Below the pieces are notes generated by a model. That model worked only from the letters and a program-made list of their open reading frames with translations. It was not told where the DNA came from and did not search any database. Made by a program: the position numbers and the translations under genes. Below, one piece after another: positions 42,068 through 51,738 of a DNA stretch of 64,000 nt. Source of the DNA: Planctomycetota bacterium (lineage in GTDB: Bacteria; Planctomycetota; UBA1135; UBA2386); contig JADJWQ010000006.1 of the NCBI GenBank assembly GCA_016716265.1, positions 3,809,501 to 3,873,500 on the forward strand, read 5' to 3'. The stretch's first letter is position 1. Every line of letters starts with the position of its first letter.

Positions 42068-43231
42068 ATGCGCTGCGCGCTCGTGTTCGTCCTCCTCGCC
42101 TCTCTCTCCGTGACGGCTCGGGCCCAGGTCTTCACCGGTCGCACGATGGAAATGCTCGTGCCGGCCGTCGTCGGGCAGACCGCGAGCTTCCGCATTGCGG
42201 CCCCCAGCGCGGCCGCTGGCAACGTCTATGTCGTGTTCTGGTGCGCCCCGCCGTTCACCGGGCAGTCCCCGATCACGATCCCTGGCGTCACCATCCACGG
42301 CCTGCTGCGCGTCGATCTACACACCTCCGTCTCGCCGTTCAGCGGAGTGCTCGGTGCGACCGGCTCGGCGCCACACGACATCCCGATCCCGAACCAGGCG
42401 ACGCTCGTCGGCTACGCCTGGAACCTGCAGTCCGTCGACGCGAACGTCGCCGCGCAGACCATGTGGCTCGCCGACGACGACCTGGCGCTGACGGTCGCCG
42501 GCGCGGTCCCATCGGATCTCGTGCCGATCGCGCCGGGCTCGTTCCAGATGGGCTCGACGCAGGGCCGACCCTGGGAGCAGCCCGTACACACCGTGCACAT
42601 CACGAGGCCATTCTGGATCGGCAGCCACGAGGTCACGCAGGCCGAGTACGAGGCCGTGACGGGATCCAATCCATCGTGGTTCCAGCCGCCGCACGCCACC
42701 TACGACCCCGATCGGCCCGTCGATCGCGTCTCGTGGAACCTGGCGATGAGCTACTGTGTCGCGCTGACGGCCCTCGAGGCGGCAGCCAACCGGCTGCCGA
42801 CCGGCTACGAGTACCGGCTGCCGACCGAGGCGGAGTGGGAGTACTGCTGCCGCGCCGGCACGACGACGGAGTGGAACGTCGGTGCGAGCCTGAGCTGCAG
42901 CCAGGCGAACTTCAACGACAACGGCAGCTACTGCGTGCCGCCCGGCGAGACGGTGACCGTCGGCAGCTACGCCCCCAATGCCTGGGGGCTCCACGACATG
43001 CACGGGAACGTCGAGGAGTGGTGCCTCGACTCCTGCACGAACGATACGCCGAACTACCCCTCGGGCCCGGTGTCCGATCCGTACGTATCGACCGGCTCGG
43101 ACCGGATCCTGCGCGGTGGTGCGTGGGCCATCTACCCCATCGCGTGCCGCTCGGCCAACCGCTTCGGGCTCGGTCCGTCGAACCGGTCCTACGTCACCGG
43201 CTTCCGCGTCGTGCTCGCGCCGGTGCGCTGA
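42068..43231 (+). CDS. Secreted FGE/SUMF1-domain protein with N-terminal planctomycete module
   Basis: A 387-aa exported protein with a signal peptide (CALVFVLLASLSVTARAQ) and a good ribosome-binding site (AAGGAGC). Residues about 25-150 look like the module otherwise found at C-termini (VGQTASFRIAAPSAAAGN, IPIPNQATLVGYAWNLQSV, LADDDLALTV). Residues about 155-387 are an FGE-like domain: FQMGSTQGRPWEQPVH, HEVTQAEYEAVTGSNPSWF, YRLPTEAEWEYCCRAGTT, LHDMHGNVEEWCLD and ILRGGAWAIYP. So the module here precedes an enzyme-like domain. Whether it forms formylglycine is doubtful; such proteins may bind or modify extracellular substrates. Confidence 0.85.
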   Translation: MRCALVFVLLASLSVTARAQVFTGRTMEMLVPAVVGQTASFRIAAPSAAAGNVYVVFWCAPPFTGQSPITIPGVTIHGLLRVDLHTSVSPFSGVLGATGSAPHDIPIPNQATLVGYAWNLQSVDANVAAQTMWLADDDLALTVAGAVPSDLVPIAPGSFQMGSTQGRPWEQPVHTVHITRPFWIGSHEVTQAEYEAVTGSNPSWFQPPHATYDPDRPVDRVSWNLAMSYCVALTALEAAANRLPTGYEYRLPTEAEWEYCCRAGTTTEWNVGASLSCSQANFNDNGSYCVPPGETVTVGSYAPNAWGLHDMHGNVEEWCLDSCTNDTPNYPSGPVSDPYVSTGSDRILRGGAWAIYPIACRSANRFGLGPSNRSYVTGFRVVLAPVR

Positions 43232-43242
43232 TCTGGAGGCCG

Positions 43243-43263
43243 CTCCGTCGATGGCGGACGGAG
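43243..43263. terminator. Hairpin in the convergent gap
   Basis: CTCCGTC (43243-43249), a 7-nt loop and GACGGAG (43257-43263) form a perfect 7-bp stem 12 bp after the stop of the FGE-domain gene and about 56 bp before the stop of the convergent gene. There is no T tract, so it is a possible bidirectional terminator, not a certain one. Confidence 0.4.
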
Positions 43264-43319
43264 TCTTCGCCGCGCGATCGCTGGGGACGCGGTGGTCTCG
43301 GAATGGCGTCCATCGCGGC

Positions 43320-45602
43320 TCACCGCCGCCGATCGTCTCCCTGCGCCTCCGACACCGGGGGGATCGGCAGCTCGCAGCGCAGCAGCCACCAGCGCTGCCG
43401 AGGCTCTCCGCGTTGTTCGGGCCAGACCCAACGCGCGCCCGACCCGGCATAACCGGCCGACATGTGCTTCCACGGGTCGGCACCGAACCCGCCCAGGTCG
43501 GCGATCGGCACCGCGTTCGCCAGTGCCGCACCCGCGTCGACCAGCCAGCGCGGATCGACCGTCGGGTCGCACGGGATCGCCGTCCAATCGCCCGCTCCGG
43601 TGACGTGCAGTCGGCCCCCGACCCGGACCATCGCGATCACGCCGGGCCGGGGCCGGTCGCTGAAGACCTTCAGCGCGAGGACGCTCGTCGGTCCGTCGGA
43701 GAAGGTCTGGAAGGTCGGGGTCTCGACCCATTGGCCGGTGCGCGTGACCTCGCGCCCGTTCAGCCAGGCCTCGACGCGCCCGTCGCAGCCGACGGTGAGC
43801 TCGACGGGGACGCCGCGGACCGGCGGTGCGAGCGCGACAGCTGCGCGCGCGCCGAGCTCGCGGGCGTCGACACGCTGCACGTCGAGCAGCAGGCGGCTGC
43901 CGCCCCACGGGCGTGTGGACAATGGCACCAGCGTGGCGCGTTGGAATCGCCGGTCGCCGGCCACGAGCACGACCGGGATCGTGCGTCGCTCGGGCCGCGT
44001 CGCGGCCAGCAGCACCCGCGGGACGTCGTCCGGCCCGATCGATCCGGCGGCGAGCTCGCTTTCTGGCAGGCAGTAGAGCTCGCCCGCGGCGAACACGCGC
44101 ACCGGCTGCCCCGGCACTACCGCGTCTCCGTACGGGCCGCGGAGCTCGACGACGTCGGGGAACTCGACCCGCCAGGTGACCGCGCCATCGGCGACCAGCT
44201 CGGCCCAGCCGTCCTCCACCTCGCACGTCCGACCGTCGACCTCGATGCGGCCGGCCCAGCCGGGGACGCGCAGCCGGACGCGGTCGGAGTCGGCCGAATC
44301 GAACGACAGTTGCCACACCGACGGGCCCTCACGCCGCGCCGTGACGGTGACCGTGCGGTCGCCGATCCGCAGCTCCGATTTCGCCTCACCGAGCCAGGTG
44401 ACGACGATCTCGCCGCCGGCCCCCAGGATGCTCCAGCGAGCGACGTCGGCGAGGACCTGCGTGCAATGCATCGAGCAGCACCAGTAGGACTCCGAGGCGG
44501 CGGAGCGGATCCGTGCGCCGGCGTAGGCGTCGTCGCCGTGTGCGAGCTTGCCCCAATAGCAGTGGCCGAAGCCGCCGTTGCGCTGCTGGGTTCCAGCGAG
44601 GTGGTTGCGTATCGCGTGCTCGGCGGTGTCGAGGAACCGCACGTCGCCGGTCGCCTGCCAGAGGAGCACATTGACGCGAATCCAGTCACCTTCGCTGCAG
44701 CCCTCGTCGCGCGGGTCGTCGCGGTCGAACTGCTCGGTGATGCCGCCGGAGGGGAGGACGAGGTCGTCGGTGATCCTGCGGACCGTCGCCGCGACGACCG
44801 GAACGAACTCGGGTCGGACCCGGCCGCGGTCGAGGTCGAGCATGCCGCGGAAGGCGGTGAGGCGGCCGTGGCTGTGGCGCTTGTCGAGGGAGTCGTCGAG
44901 CAGCGACAGCCGGGCGATGAAGCGCGCCTCCTCCGAGAACCGCCGGTCACCGGTGACCTCGCCGAGCGCGGCCATGCCGTCGACGAGCGACGGATAGCAG
45001 GTCGTGAAGCCGGACGCGAAGTGACCGCCGACCCGCTCGAAGTTCTCGGGCCTGCCGTAGTACTCGCGCGTGGAGATCACGTATTCGCCGAGCTTCATCG
45101 CGGCGGCGAGGAGCTCGGGATCGTCCACGTCACGGAGGCGCTCGGCCATCGCGAGCAGCAGGCGACCATTGCCCCACAGGATGGGCATGTCACGCCGCTG
45201 GTTCACGTCGTCGAGGTCCTGCTCGCAGCCGAAGTGCCCATCGGCCCGTTGGGCCCCGGGAAACGCGGCAGCGAGCCGTTCGACCATGCCCACCTCACGG
45301 CCGAGGATCGGGCTGGCGCTCTGCAGCGCGCCGAGCATGCGCCCGGAGATGTCGCCGCTGTACTCGGTGAAGCGACGGGTCAGGTCGAGCTCGACGTCGG
45401 CGAGGACGAAGTCGAGGTCGCTCAGCGGCGGCGAGCAGAGCCTGTCGAGCGCTTCGGTGAGCCGGACCCGGGTCTCACCGAGCGCCGTCACGCGCTGCGG
45501 GTGTTCCGGTTCGACGGCGTGCCGATCCGGCACCGGTAGCTGGCCAGTGCAGACGGGCGACAGGGTCGATACGGCGAGGGCGACGAGGCCGGGGCAGCGC
45601 AT
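43320..45602 (-). CDS. Secreted GH127-like glycosidase (beta-L-arabinofuranosidase-type)
   Basis: A 760-aa exported enzyme; the signal peptide covers 1-20 (PGLVALAVSTLSPVCTG). The (alpha/alpha)6 barrel spans about 60-450: RLTEALDRLCSPPL, NGRLLLAMAERLRDV, the GCSEGDWIRVNVLLWQATGD block (family form E-x-C-x-x-x-N-x-L-x-L) and ESYWCCSMHCTQVLADVARW, which corresponds to the W-C-C-T-G-T region bearing the zinc/nucleophile cysteine of GH127. Beta-sandwich domains follow. GH127 removes L-arabinofuranose and related sugars; the exact substrate is not predictable. Convergent with the FGE-domain gene. Confidence 0.8.
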   Translation of the reverse strand: MRCPGLVALAVSTLSPVCTGQLPVPDRHAVEPEHPQRVTALGETRVRLTEALDRLCSPPLSDLDFVLADVELDLTRRFTEYSGDISGRMLGALQSASPILGREVGMVERLAAAFPGAQRADGHFGCEQDLDDVNQRRDMPILWGNGRLLLAMAERLRDVDDPELLAAAMKLGEYVISTREYYGRPENFERVGGHFASGFTTCYPSLVDGMAALGEVTGDRRFSEEARFIARLSLLDDSLDKRHSHGRLTAFRGMLDLDRGRVRPEFVPVVAATVRRITDDLVLPSGGITEQFDRDDPRDEGCSEGDWIRVNVLLWQATGDVRFLDTAEHAIRNHLAGTQQRNGGFGHCYWGKLAHGDDAYAGARIRSAASESYWCCSMHCTQVLADVARWSILGAGGEIVVTWLGEAKSELRIGDRTVTVTARREGPSVWQLSFDSADSDRVRLRVPGWAGRIEVDGRTCEVEDGWAELVADGAVTWRVEFPDVVELRGPYGDAVVPGQPVRVFAAGELYCLPESELAAGSIGPDDVPRVLLAATRPERRTIPVVLVAGDRRFQRATLVPLSTRPWGGSRLLLDVQRVDARELGARAAVALAPPVRGVPVELTVGCDGRVEAWLNGREVTRTGQWVETPTFQTFSDGPTSVLALKVFSDRPRPGVIAMVRVGGRLHVTGAGDWTAIPCDPTVDPRWLVDAGAALANAVPIADLGGFGADPWKHMSAGYAGSGARWVWPEQRGEPRQRWWLLRCELPIPPVSEAQGDDRRR

Positions 45603-45698
45603 GGGCTCCTCATGATGACGGAGCGGCGGAGCCGGAGCACTCCCGTACTGCGTCGTCCGGGCCGGGACCGACTGCCTTGCGTCCGCCCCGGCGCGAGC

Positions 45699-46145
45699 TC
45701 ACTCGAGGTGGCTGCGCAGCATCCACGCGTTCTTCTGGTGGACCTCGGTCCGGCGCACGCCGAGATCGACGGACGCGTCGTCGCCGACCGCCTGCGCGGC
45801 GTCGATCACCTGCTTCGCGGAGGCGACGACCCGCTCGGCGTCCGCGACGAGATTCTCGATCATCGCGGTGGCCGTCGGCACGGTCGGGTCCTCCTTCACG
45901 GTCGAGATCGCCGTGAACTGCGAGTAGCTGCCGGGTGCAGGGGCGCCGAGCGTCCGGATCCGCTCCGCGATCTCGTCCACCGCGAGCGCGAGCTCCGTGT
46001 AGTGCGTCTCGAACAGCGTGTGGAGCGTCGTGAACATCGGTCCGGTGACGTTCCAGTGGTAGCTGTGCGTCTTCAGGTACAGCGTGTAGCTGTCGGCCAG
46101 CAGGCGCTCGAGGGCCTTGACGACTTTCTGCTTGTCCTTGCTCAT
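45699..46145 (-). CDS. dps: Dps-family ferritin-like protein
   Basis: A 148-aa Dps-type protein. The four-helix fold is clear, with the ferroxidase motif spread over HSYHWNVTGPMFTTLH and THYTELALAVDEIAERIRTLG (His, Asp and Glu at the usual spacing). Dps dodecamers oxidise and store iron and protect DNA in stress. The gene starts at ATG 46145 with GAGAGAA upstream. It lies between two glycosidase genes with which it shares no obvious function, and is divergent from the GH31 gene (115 bp). Confidence 0.93.
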   Translation of the reverse strand: MSKDKQKVVKALERLLADSYTLYLKTHSYHWNVTGPMFTTLHTLFETHYTELALAVDEIAERIRTLGAPAPGSYSQFTAISTVKEDPTVPTATAMIENLVADAERVVASAKQVIDAAQAVGDDASVDLGVRRTEVHQKNAWMLRSHLE

Positions 46146-46260
46146 TTGACGATTCTCTCTCGATTGCAGTCACTGCGGCACGCGCCGACCATCCGTAATC
46201 GACCCCACCTTGGTGAGTGTCAAGGCGGACGTCGGCCCGAGCCAGCGTCATGATGGTGGA

Positions 46261-48368
46261 ATGCGCGCTGTCTCCGTCCGGTACCTCGTCGCCCTCGGAC
46301 TCGGTTCGCTCGCGGTCCCCGCGCACGCGATCGCCCAGGAGGGGCCGCCGGCATGGCGACCCGTCGCGCCCGGCGTGTGGTCGGTTCGCATCGGCGTCCC
46401 CGAGGCGTTCGGTCTGCTCGGCGTCGCTGGCGGCGTGCCCGACCGCGCCGCGCTCGCCGGGCTGCCCGAACTGGTGTCGCCGCCGTTCCCCCCGCGGAGC
46501 TGCTGGCGACGGTGCACGGCACCCGGACCTCGCTGCGCTTTCCGCTCGGGCGCGACGAGGACATCTACGGATTCGGACTCGACTTCCAGCGGGTGCGGCA
46601 GAACGGCTCGATCCTGCGGCTGCACGTGGACCACTGGGGCGGTCGCCCCGGCCGCACCCATGCTCCGGTGCCGTTCTGGGTCAGCAGCCGGGGCTACGGC
46701 GTGCTCGTCGACAGCGCCCGCTACCTGGACGTCTGGGTCGGCACGTCGCTGCGCCGCGACGCCCCGGATCCGCCCCCGCTGCTCGACCGCAACCGCGACC
46801 GCAACTGGCAGGCGCAGCCGTCCTCCGACTCGCTCGACGTGCTGGTGCCGGCGCCCGGCGTCGACGTGCTCGTGTTCGGTGGACCGACCCCGCTCGACGC
46901 GGTGCGTCGGTTCGTGCTGTACACCGGCGGCGGCTGTCTGCCGCCGCGGTGGGGTCTCGGCTTCACGCACCGCACACCGACGAGCTACACCGCAGCACAG
47001 GTGCTCGCCGAGGTCGAGGAGTTCGAACGGCGCGGCTTCCCGCTCGACTTCGTCGGCCTGGAGCCCGGCTGGCAGAGCCACTCCTACCCGTGCTCGTTCG
47101 AGTGGGATCCGGAGCGCTTCCCCGAGCCACAGGGGTTCCTGACGGCGCTGCATGGCAAGGGTGTGCGGGCCAACCTGTGGCTGAACCCGTACGTGCGGCC
47201 GGGGTCGACCCTGCACGCGGAGCTCGCGCCGTACGCCGGCTCGCATTGCGTGTGGAACGGCATCGTGCCCGATTACGAGATCGCTGCGGCGCGCGAGATC
47301 TTCACCGGTCATCTCGACCGGCACGCGGTGTCGCTCGGCGTGGCCGGCTTCAAGATCGACGAGGTGGACGGCTTCGACAGCTGGCTGTGGCCCGACACCG
47401 CGACGTTCCCGTCCGGTCTCGACGCCGAGCAGATCCGCCAGACCTACGGGCTGCGCATCCAGCGCCTGGTCGACGACCTCTACCGCGCGCACGACCGCCG
47501 CACCTACGGGCTCGTGCGCGCCTCGAATGCCGGCGCGTCACGGCTGCCGTTCGTGCTGTACAACGACCACTACAGCCATCCGGACTTCGTGCGGGCGCTG
47601 TGCAACAGCAGCTTCTGCGGGGTGCTGTGGACGCCCGAGGTGCGCGAGAGCCGGACCGGGGAGGAGTGGCTGCGGCGCATGCAGACGGTGTGCTTCTCGC
47701 CGCTGGCGATGCTCAATGCGTGGTCGTCGGGCACGCGACCGTGGTCGTTCCCCGAGGTCGAGGAGCAGGTGCGGGAGGTGATGCTGCTCAGGCTGCAGCT
47801 GCAGCCCTATCTCTACACCGCTTTCGCGCGCTACCGCTTCGAGGGCGTGCCACCGGTCCGCGCGATGCCGCTCGTCGAGGGCTTCGCCACGGTGGCCGAT
47901 GCGGCAGTGCGCCGGCGATTCCTCGACGATCAGTTCGTGGTCGGCGATGCGCTGCTGGTGGCGCCGCTGTTCGCCGGCCAGAAGAAACGCAGCGTCCTGC
48001 TCCCGGAGGGTGATTGGTTCGACTTCGTCACCGGTGCGCGCGTCGGTGGCGGCGAAGTCGTCGAGGTGGGGAGCGACACCTTGCCGGTGTTCGTCAGGGA
48101 CGGCGCGCTCGTCCCGCTGATGCTGCCCCGGCTGCACACACCGGCTGCCGGCGAGCGATTCGCGCTCGAGGTCCGCCACTACGGACGCCGCCCCGGCAGC
48201 TACCGGCTGTACGACGACGACGGCGAGACGTTCGCCTACGAACGCGGCGAGCGGACCTGGACGACCCTGCGCGTCGAGCGCGACGGGGATGCCTGGCGCG
48301 GTGTCGTCGACGGTCCCGAGCCACCGCGCATCGCGTCGATCCGGTTCCGGTTCATGACGCCGCCGTAG
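46261..48368 (+). CDS. Secreted GH31 alpha-glycosidase, interrupted by a frameshift
   Basis: The start (ATG 46261) gives a signal peptide (YLVALGLGSLAVPAHAIA) and about 80 residues in one frame, up to a run of six C at 46498-46503. The family homology then continues in another frame with PAELLATVHGTRTS to the stop at 48368. One extra C (or two fewer) would restore about 702 continuous residues. The second part holds the GH31 features: EDIYGFGLDFQ, DFVGLEPGWQ, the nucleophile Asp in GFKIDEVDGFD, and YNDHYSH as candidate acid/base region. Likely substrate: alpha-linked glucosides or xylosides. It is either a recent pseudogene, a sequencing error in a homopolymer, or phase-variable. Confidence 0.82.
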
Positions 48369-48380
48369 CGGGTGCCCCGC

Positions 48381-51300
48381 TCACGCGTCCGCGCGCAGCG
48401 TGACGAGGCCCCACGCGGGGATGGCGACCGGCCCCTCGATCGCTGGTCCGCGCGACTCCGACGTGTCGCTCAGGAACGTGCGCGACGGCCGTGGCTCGGT
48501 CCACTCGATGCCCGTCTGCTGCGCCCGGTCCGACAGGTTCTGGAGCCGCAGCACGAAGCCCGCGTGGTCGTCGGCCGGCTTGAACGCGACCGCGACGACC
48601 CGGTCGTTCGACAGCCGTAGCCGCGGCTCGCCGTCCGGCGCCGCTCCCGCAGCCGGCAGCGCGAGCAGCGGCTGCGCCAGACCGGTCGCGAGGCGATGGG
48701 CGTCGGCCGCGTCGAAGGCGCCGTGCGGGCGGAGCGCGAAGCGGAACGCGACCGGGCCCTCCTGGAAGGCGCGGTAGTTCGTGCCCCAGTGGTTGTTCAT
48801 CACCCAGCTGAACAGCGCCTGCGTCGGCGCGACCGACGCGCGCCAGACCGCAGGGTCGGCCTGCGAGTTCAGCAGGTTCGCGGTCAGGCCGCCGACCTGG
48901 ATCAGCGGGGTGTCGAGCGTGACCAGCGTGATGCCGCGCGCGTCGCTCGCGACGTCGGCCCAGTCGCCGACCGTGAACCAGTTCTTGCACGACCCGGCGA
49001 TCTGGTCGGCGTCCGGTCGGATCACGCCGCCGAGCGGCAGCCCGAGCCGCACCTGCCCGTCCGGCACGCGGAACGGGAACGCGAAGCTGACGCTCTCCTT
49101 GCTGGTCGACCCGAGCCGCTCACCGTCGGGTCCCGCCGGTGCGCGGAGCTTGTCGACGACCGCGCGCAGCTCGACGCGGTCGAGGCCCGCGGTCACCGCG
49201 ACCTCGCGTGTCAGCCGGGTGACGCCGGGGGCGTCCGACCGGACCACGAGCGAGGCGACCAGCGGGCCCCGCTCGCCGACCGCGATGGTCGCCGGGCCGC
49301 TCGACACCGCCCGGCTGGCATCGCTGCCGGCCATGAACAGGTAGCGGAACGCGGTCCGGTCCGCTGCGGCGTCGACGAAGTCGCCCGGCTCGCCGACGGA
49401 CGTCAGCGTGGTGACGTCGCCGCTGCCCGGATCGAGCGCGACCGCGATCGCACCATTGTCGAGCCGCGTGCCCGACGCGCTGGCGCCGGTGCCGTCTGGC
49501 GGCGTCGCGTTGCCTTCGACGACGCGGTAGCGGCGCATCGCGAACGGCGGCAGGTCGACGACGAGCACGGCCAGCTCGCCGGTCGAGAGGCGCTGCGACG
49601 GCACCGCCGTGCCGCGCGCATCGAGTACGCGGTCGCCGTCCCGCGACAGCGACGCCGGCACGCGCACGAGGTCCGTCCGCGCCCAGGACAGCGTATTGAC
49701 GACGTCGAACGCCGACCGGGTGTGCGGCGCGGGGCTCGCGTCGGCGAGCAGCTCCCGTGACAGCCGGTCGGCGTCCTCGGCATAGCCGCGCTTGACGTCC
49801 CACTGGGCCCGGACGAACGCCGCGTCCGGCTGCGAGACGCTGTTCCAGGCACCCCAGGTGTGCTCGGTGTACAGCAGCACCTGCCGCCACGCCGCGTCGG
49901 CGCGCGCGACCGGCCAGGCCTCGGGCGACCGCAGGGCCCAGACCGTCTCCGCCGCGGTCATCCGGTCGGCGCTCGCCCGGTTCATCGCCGTCTCGCGCGC
50001 CGACGAGCCCGCGCCGTCCTCCCAATACGGCGTCCAATCGCCCCGCCGCACCGGCAGCTGCGCTCCGTAGCGCTGCTCGAGCGCGACGAACGGCGCGCGC
50101 TGATCGCTGATCACGAACCGCGGCCAGCGGAAACGCGCGTTCCACGCGCGCACCGCGTCACAGATCCCACCGTCGGGCTCGGCATTGTCGCCGAGTCCGG
50201 ACCAGCGGATGTAGGTGACGTCGTACGGATAGCCGATCGCGGCGAGATGGTCGAGATAGGCGGCGACGTGGTCGTCGGTCAGCCGCGCACCCCACGTGTG
50301 CGACAGCGCGTAGCCCATCCACGAATTCCACGTGAGCACGCGATCGCGCCCGGATGGCCCGACCCACCAGAACGGCTGGTCGGCGGATGCGACCTGGACG
50401 GTCCCGATGCGGTCGAAGTAGTTCGGACTCGTGCTCAGGTAGCGGATCCCGGCCTGCGCGAGCGCGGGCACGATGCCCCATGTGTGGCCCGGGATGTCGC
50501 TGATCATCGCCGCGTCGATCGGCACGCCGAGCTCCGCCGCCAGCCGCGTCGCGAGCCGGGTCGATTGCACGAGCTCCTCCGGGCGGGCGAGGCCGGACAG
50601 GATGTTGAGGTAGAGGCCGTTCAGCGCGACCTGACCGGTGTGCACGGCTGCCGCGAACGCGTCGCGCTCCGCGGCGCCCATCCGCTGCAGGAACAGGTCG
50701 GCTGCCCACAGCACCTCGACGTTCCACACGAACCGCGCGCCTGCGGGGTAGTCCACGGTCGCTGCGGCGACCGCCATGCCCTTCCGCAGGTTCTCGACCT
50801 GGCGCCGTTCGACCTCCGCCTGCAGGTGCGTATAGCCGATGTCTGTGTGGGAGTGTGGCACGACGTAGATCGTCAGCTCCGGCACGGCCCGCATGCGCAC
50901 GGCGAGCGCCTGCCCGTCGACGTCGAGCACCGCATCGCGCCCCGCTGGCGCGGCCGGCAGCAGCACCTCGACGTCGTGGCGGCCCGCCGGGAGCGCGGTG
51001 CGGAGCAGGTCGGTCCCGTCCGCGCGCACGGTCAGCTCGCGGGCGGGACCGGTGCGGACGACGTCGAGCGCGAGCGGCAGCCACAGACGGTCGTCCCGCT
51101 CGATCACGCCGGGCGCCGCCCGCGCACCGGCGACGAAGGTCGAGTCGGCGATCGCGGCCACGCTGGCGCCGGGGAGCCGCAGCGTCACATGCTCGTACAG
51201 GAACCAGCTACCGTGTCGGTTCGCGATCGCGATCACGTTGCGCCCGGTGTGGAACGTGCCAGCCGGCACGTCGACGCGGATCGCGCAGCGCTTCCCGGCC

Positions 51301-51737
51301 TCGGGGTGGCCGTCGATCGACGCGTCGCCACCGCCCGCGGGCAGCGCGCACCGGCCGATCGTCGTGCCGTCGACGCTCAGCTCGAGCTCCGGTGGGAGGC
51401 TCGCGTGCGTGTCGAGCACGCCGAGCTCGATCTCCCCCGCCGCATCGGCCCGCACGCTGGCGAGGTCGACGACGATGCGGAACACGTGCTCGCGGCTCCC
51501 CGCCCACGCGTCGCGCGGCCCCGGATGGACGTAGGGCCAGTCGGTGGCTGCCGAACTCCCTGCCAGGAACACCGCGTCGCGCGCGAAGCCGCGCCAGCCA
51601 GCGGGTGCGAGCGCGAGTGCGGCGTTACCCGCACCGGGCGCGCCGATCTGCACGAGCGGGTCGCCCTGTGCTGCCGTGCTCCCGGCAGCGGCGAGCATCG
51701 GGAGCAGGAGCTGGAGGGCCAGGCGAATCGTTCGCAT
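48381..51737 (-). CDS. Secreted GH38 alpha-mannosidase
   Basis: A 1118-aa exported enzyme with a signal peptide at 1-23 (LALQLLLPMLAAAGSTAAQ). Residues about 45-190 form a beta-sandwich of the polysaccharide-lyase type (domain with FRIVVDLASVRADAAGEIEL). The GH38 catalytic domain (about 290-620) starts with the zinc motif VVPHSHTDIGYTHLQ and has the nucleophile Asp in MISDIPGHTWG. The helical bundle and C-terminal beta domains follow. GH38 enzymes release alpha-mannose from N-glycan-like or mannan chains. Its ATG lies one base after the TGA of the isomerase-like gene, so it is the last gene of a four-gene operon. Confidence 0.9.
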   Translation of the reverse strand: MRTIRLALQLLLPMLAAAGSTAAQGDPLVQIGAPGAGNAALALAPAGWRGFARDAVFLAGSSAATDWPYVHPGPRDAWAGSREHVFRIVVDLASVRADAAGEIELGVLDTHASLPPELELSVDGTTIGRCALPAGGGDASIDGHPEAGKRCAIRVDVPAGTFHTGRNVIAIANRHGSWFLYEHVTLRLPGASVAAIADSTFVAGARAAPGVIERDDRLWLPLALDVVRTGPARELTVRADGTDLLRTALPAGRHDVEVLLPAAPAGRDAVLDVDGQALAVRMRAVPELTIYVVPHSHTDIGYTHLQAEVERRQVENLRKGMAVAAATVDYPAGARFVWNVEVLWAADLFLQRMGAAERDAFAAAVHTGQVALNGLYLNILSGLARPEELVQSTRLATRLAAELGVPIDAAMISDIPGHTWGIVPALAQAGIRYLSTSPNYFDRIGTVQVASADQPFWWVGPSGRDRVLTWNSWMGYALSHTWGARLTDDHVAAYLDHLAAIGYPYDVTYIRWSGLGDNAEPDGGICDAVRAWNARFRWPRFVISDQRAPFVALEQRYGAQLPVRRGDWTPYWEDGAGSSARETAMNRASADRMTAAETVWALRSPEAWPVARADAAWRQVLLYTEHTWGAWNSVSQPDAAFVRAQWDVKRGYAEDADRLSRELLADASPAPHTRSAFDVVNTLSWARTDLVRVPASLSRDGDRVLDARGTAVPSQRLSTGELAVLVVDLPPFAMRRYRVVEGNATPPDGTGASASGTRLDNGAIAVALDPGSGDVTTLTSVGEPGDFVDAAADRTAFRYLFMAGSDASRAVSSGPATIAVGERGPLVASLVVRSDAPGVTRLTREVAVTAGLDRVELRAVVDKLRAPAGPDGERLGSTSKESVSFAFPFRVPDGQVRLGLPLGGVIRPDADQIAGSCKNWFTVGDWADVASDARGITLVTLDTPLIQVGGLTANLLNSQADPAVWRASVAPTQALFSWVMNNHWGTNYRAFQEGPVAFRFALRPHGAFDAADAHRLATGLAQPLLALPAAGAAPDGEPRLRLSNDRVVAVAFKPADDHAGFVLRLQNLSDRAQQTGIEWTEPRPSRTFLSDTSESRGPAIEGPVAIPAWGLVTLRADA

Positions 51738-51738
51738 T

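Noticed and set aside
43261..45539. Plus-strand frame of about 850 codons over the GH127-like gene
   Set aside because: Its start belongs to the FGE-domain gene in another frame and the rest is antisense to a gene with clear GH127 motifs.
46498..46503. Programmed ribosomal frameshifting in the GH31 gene
   Set aside because: A C6 run alone is not a known slippery signal of the required type, and no downstream structure or Shine-Dalgarno-like stimulator was seen. A mutation, sequencing error or phase variation is simpler.
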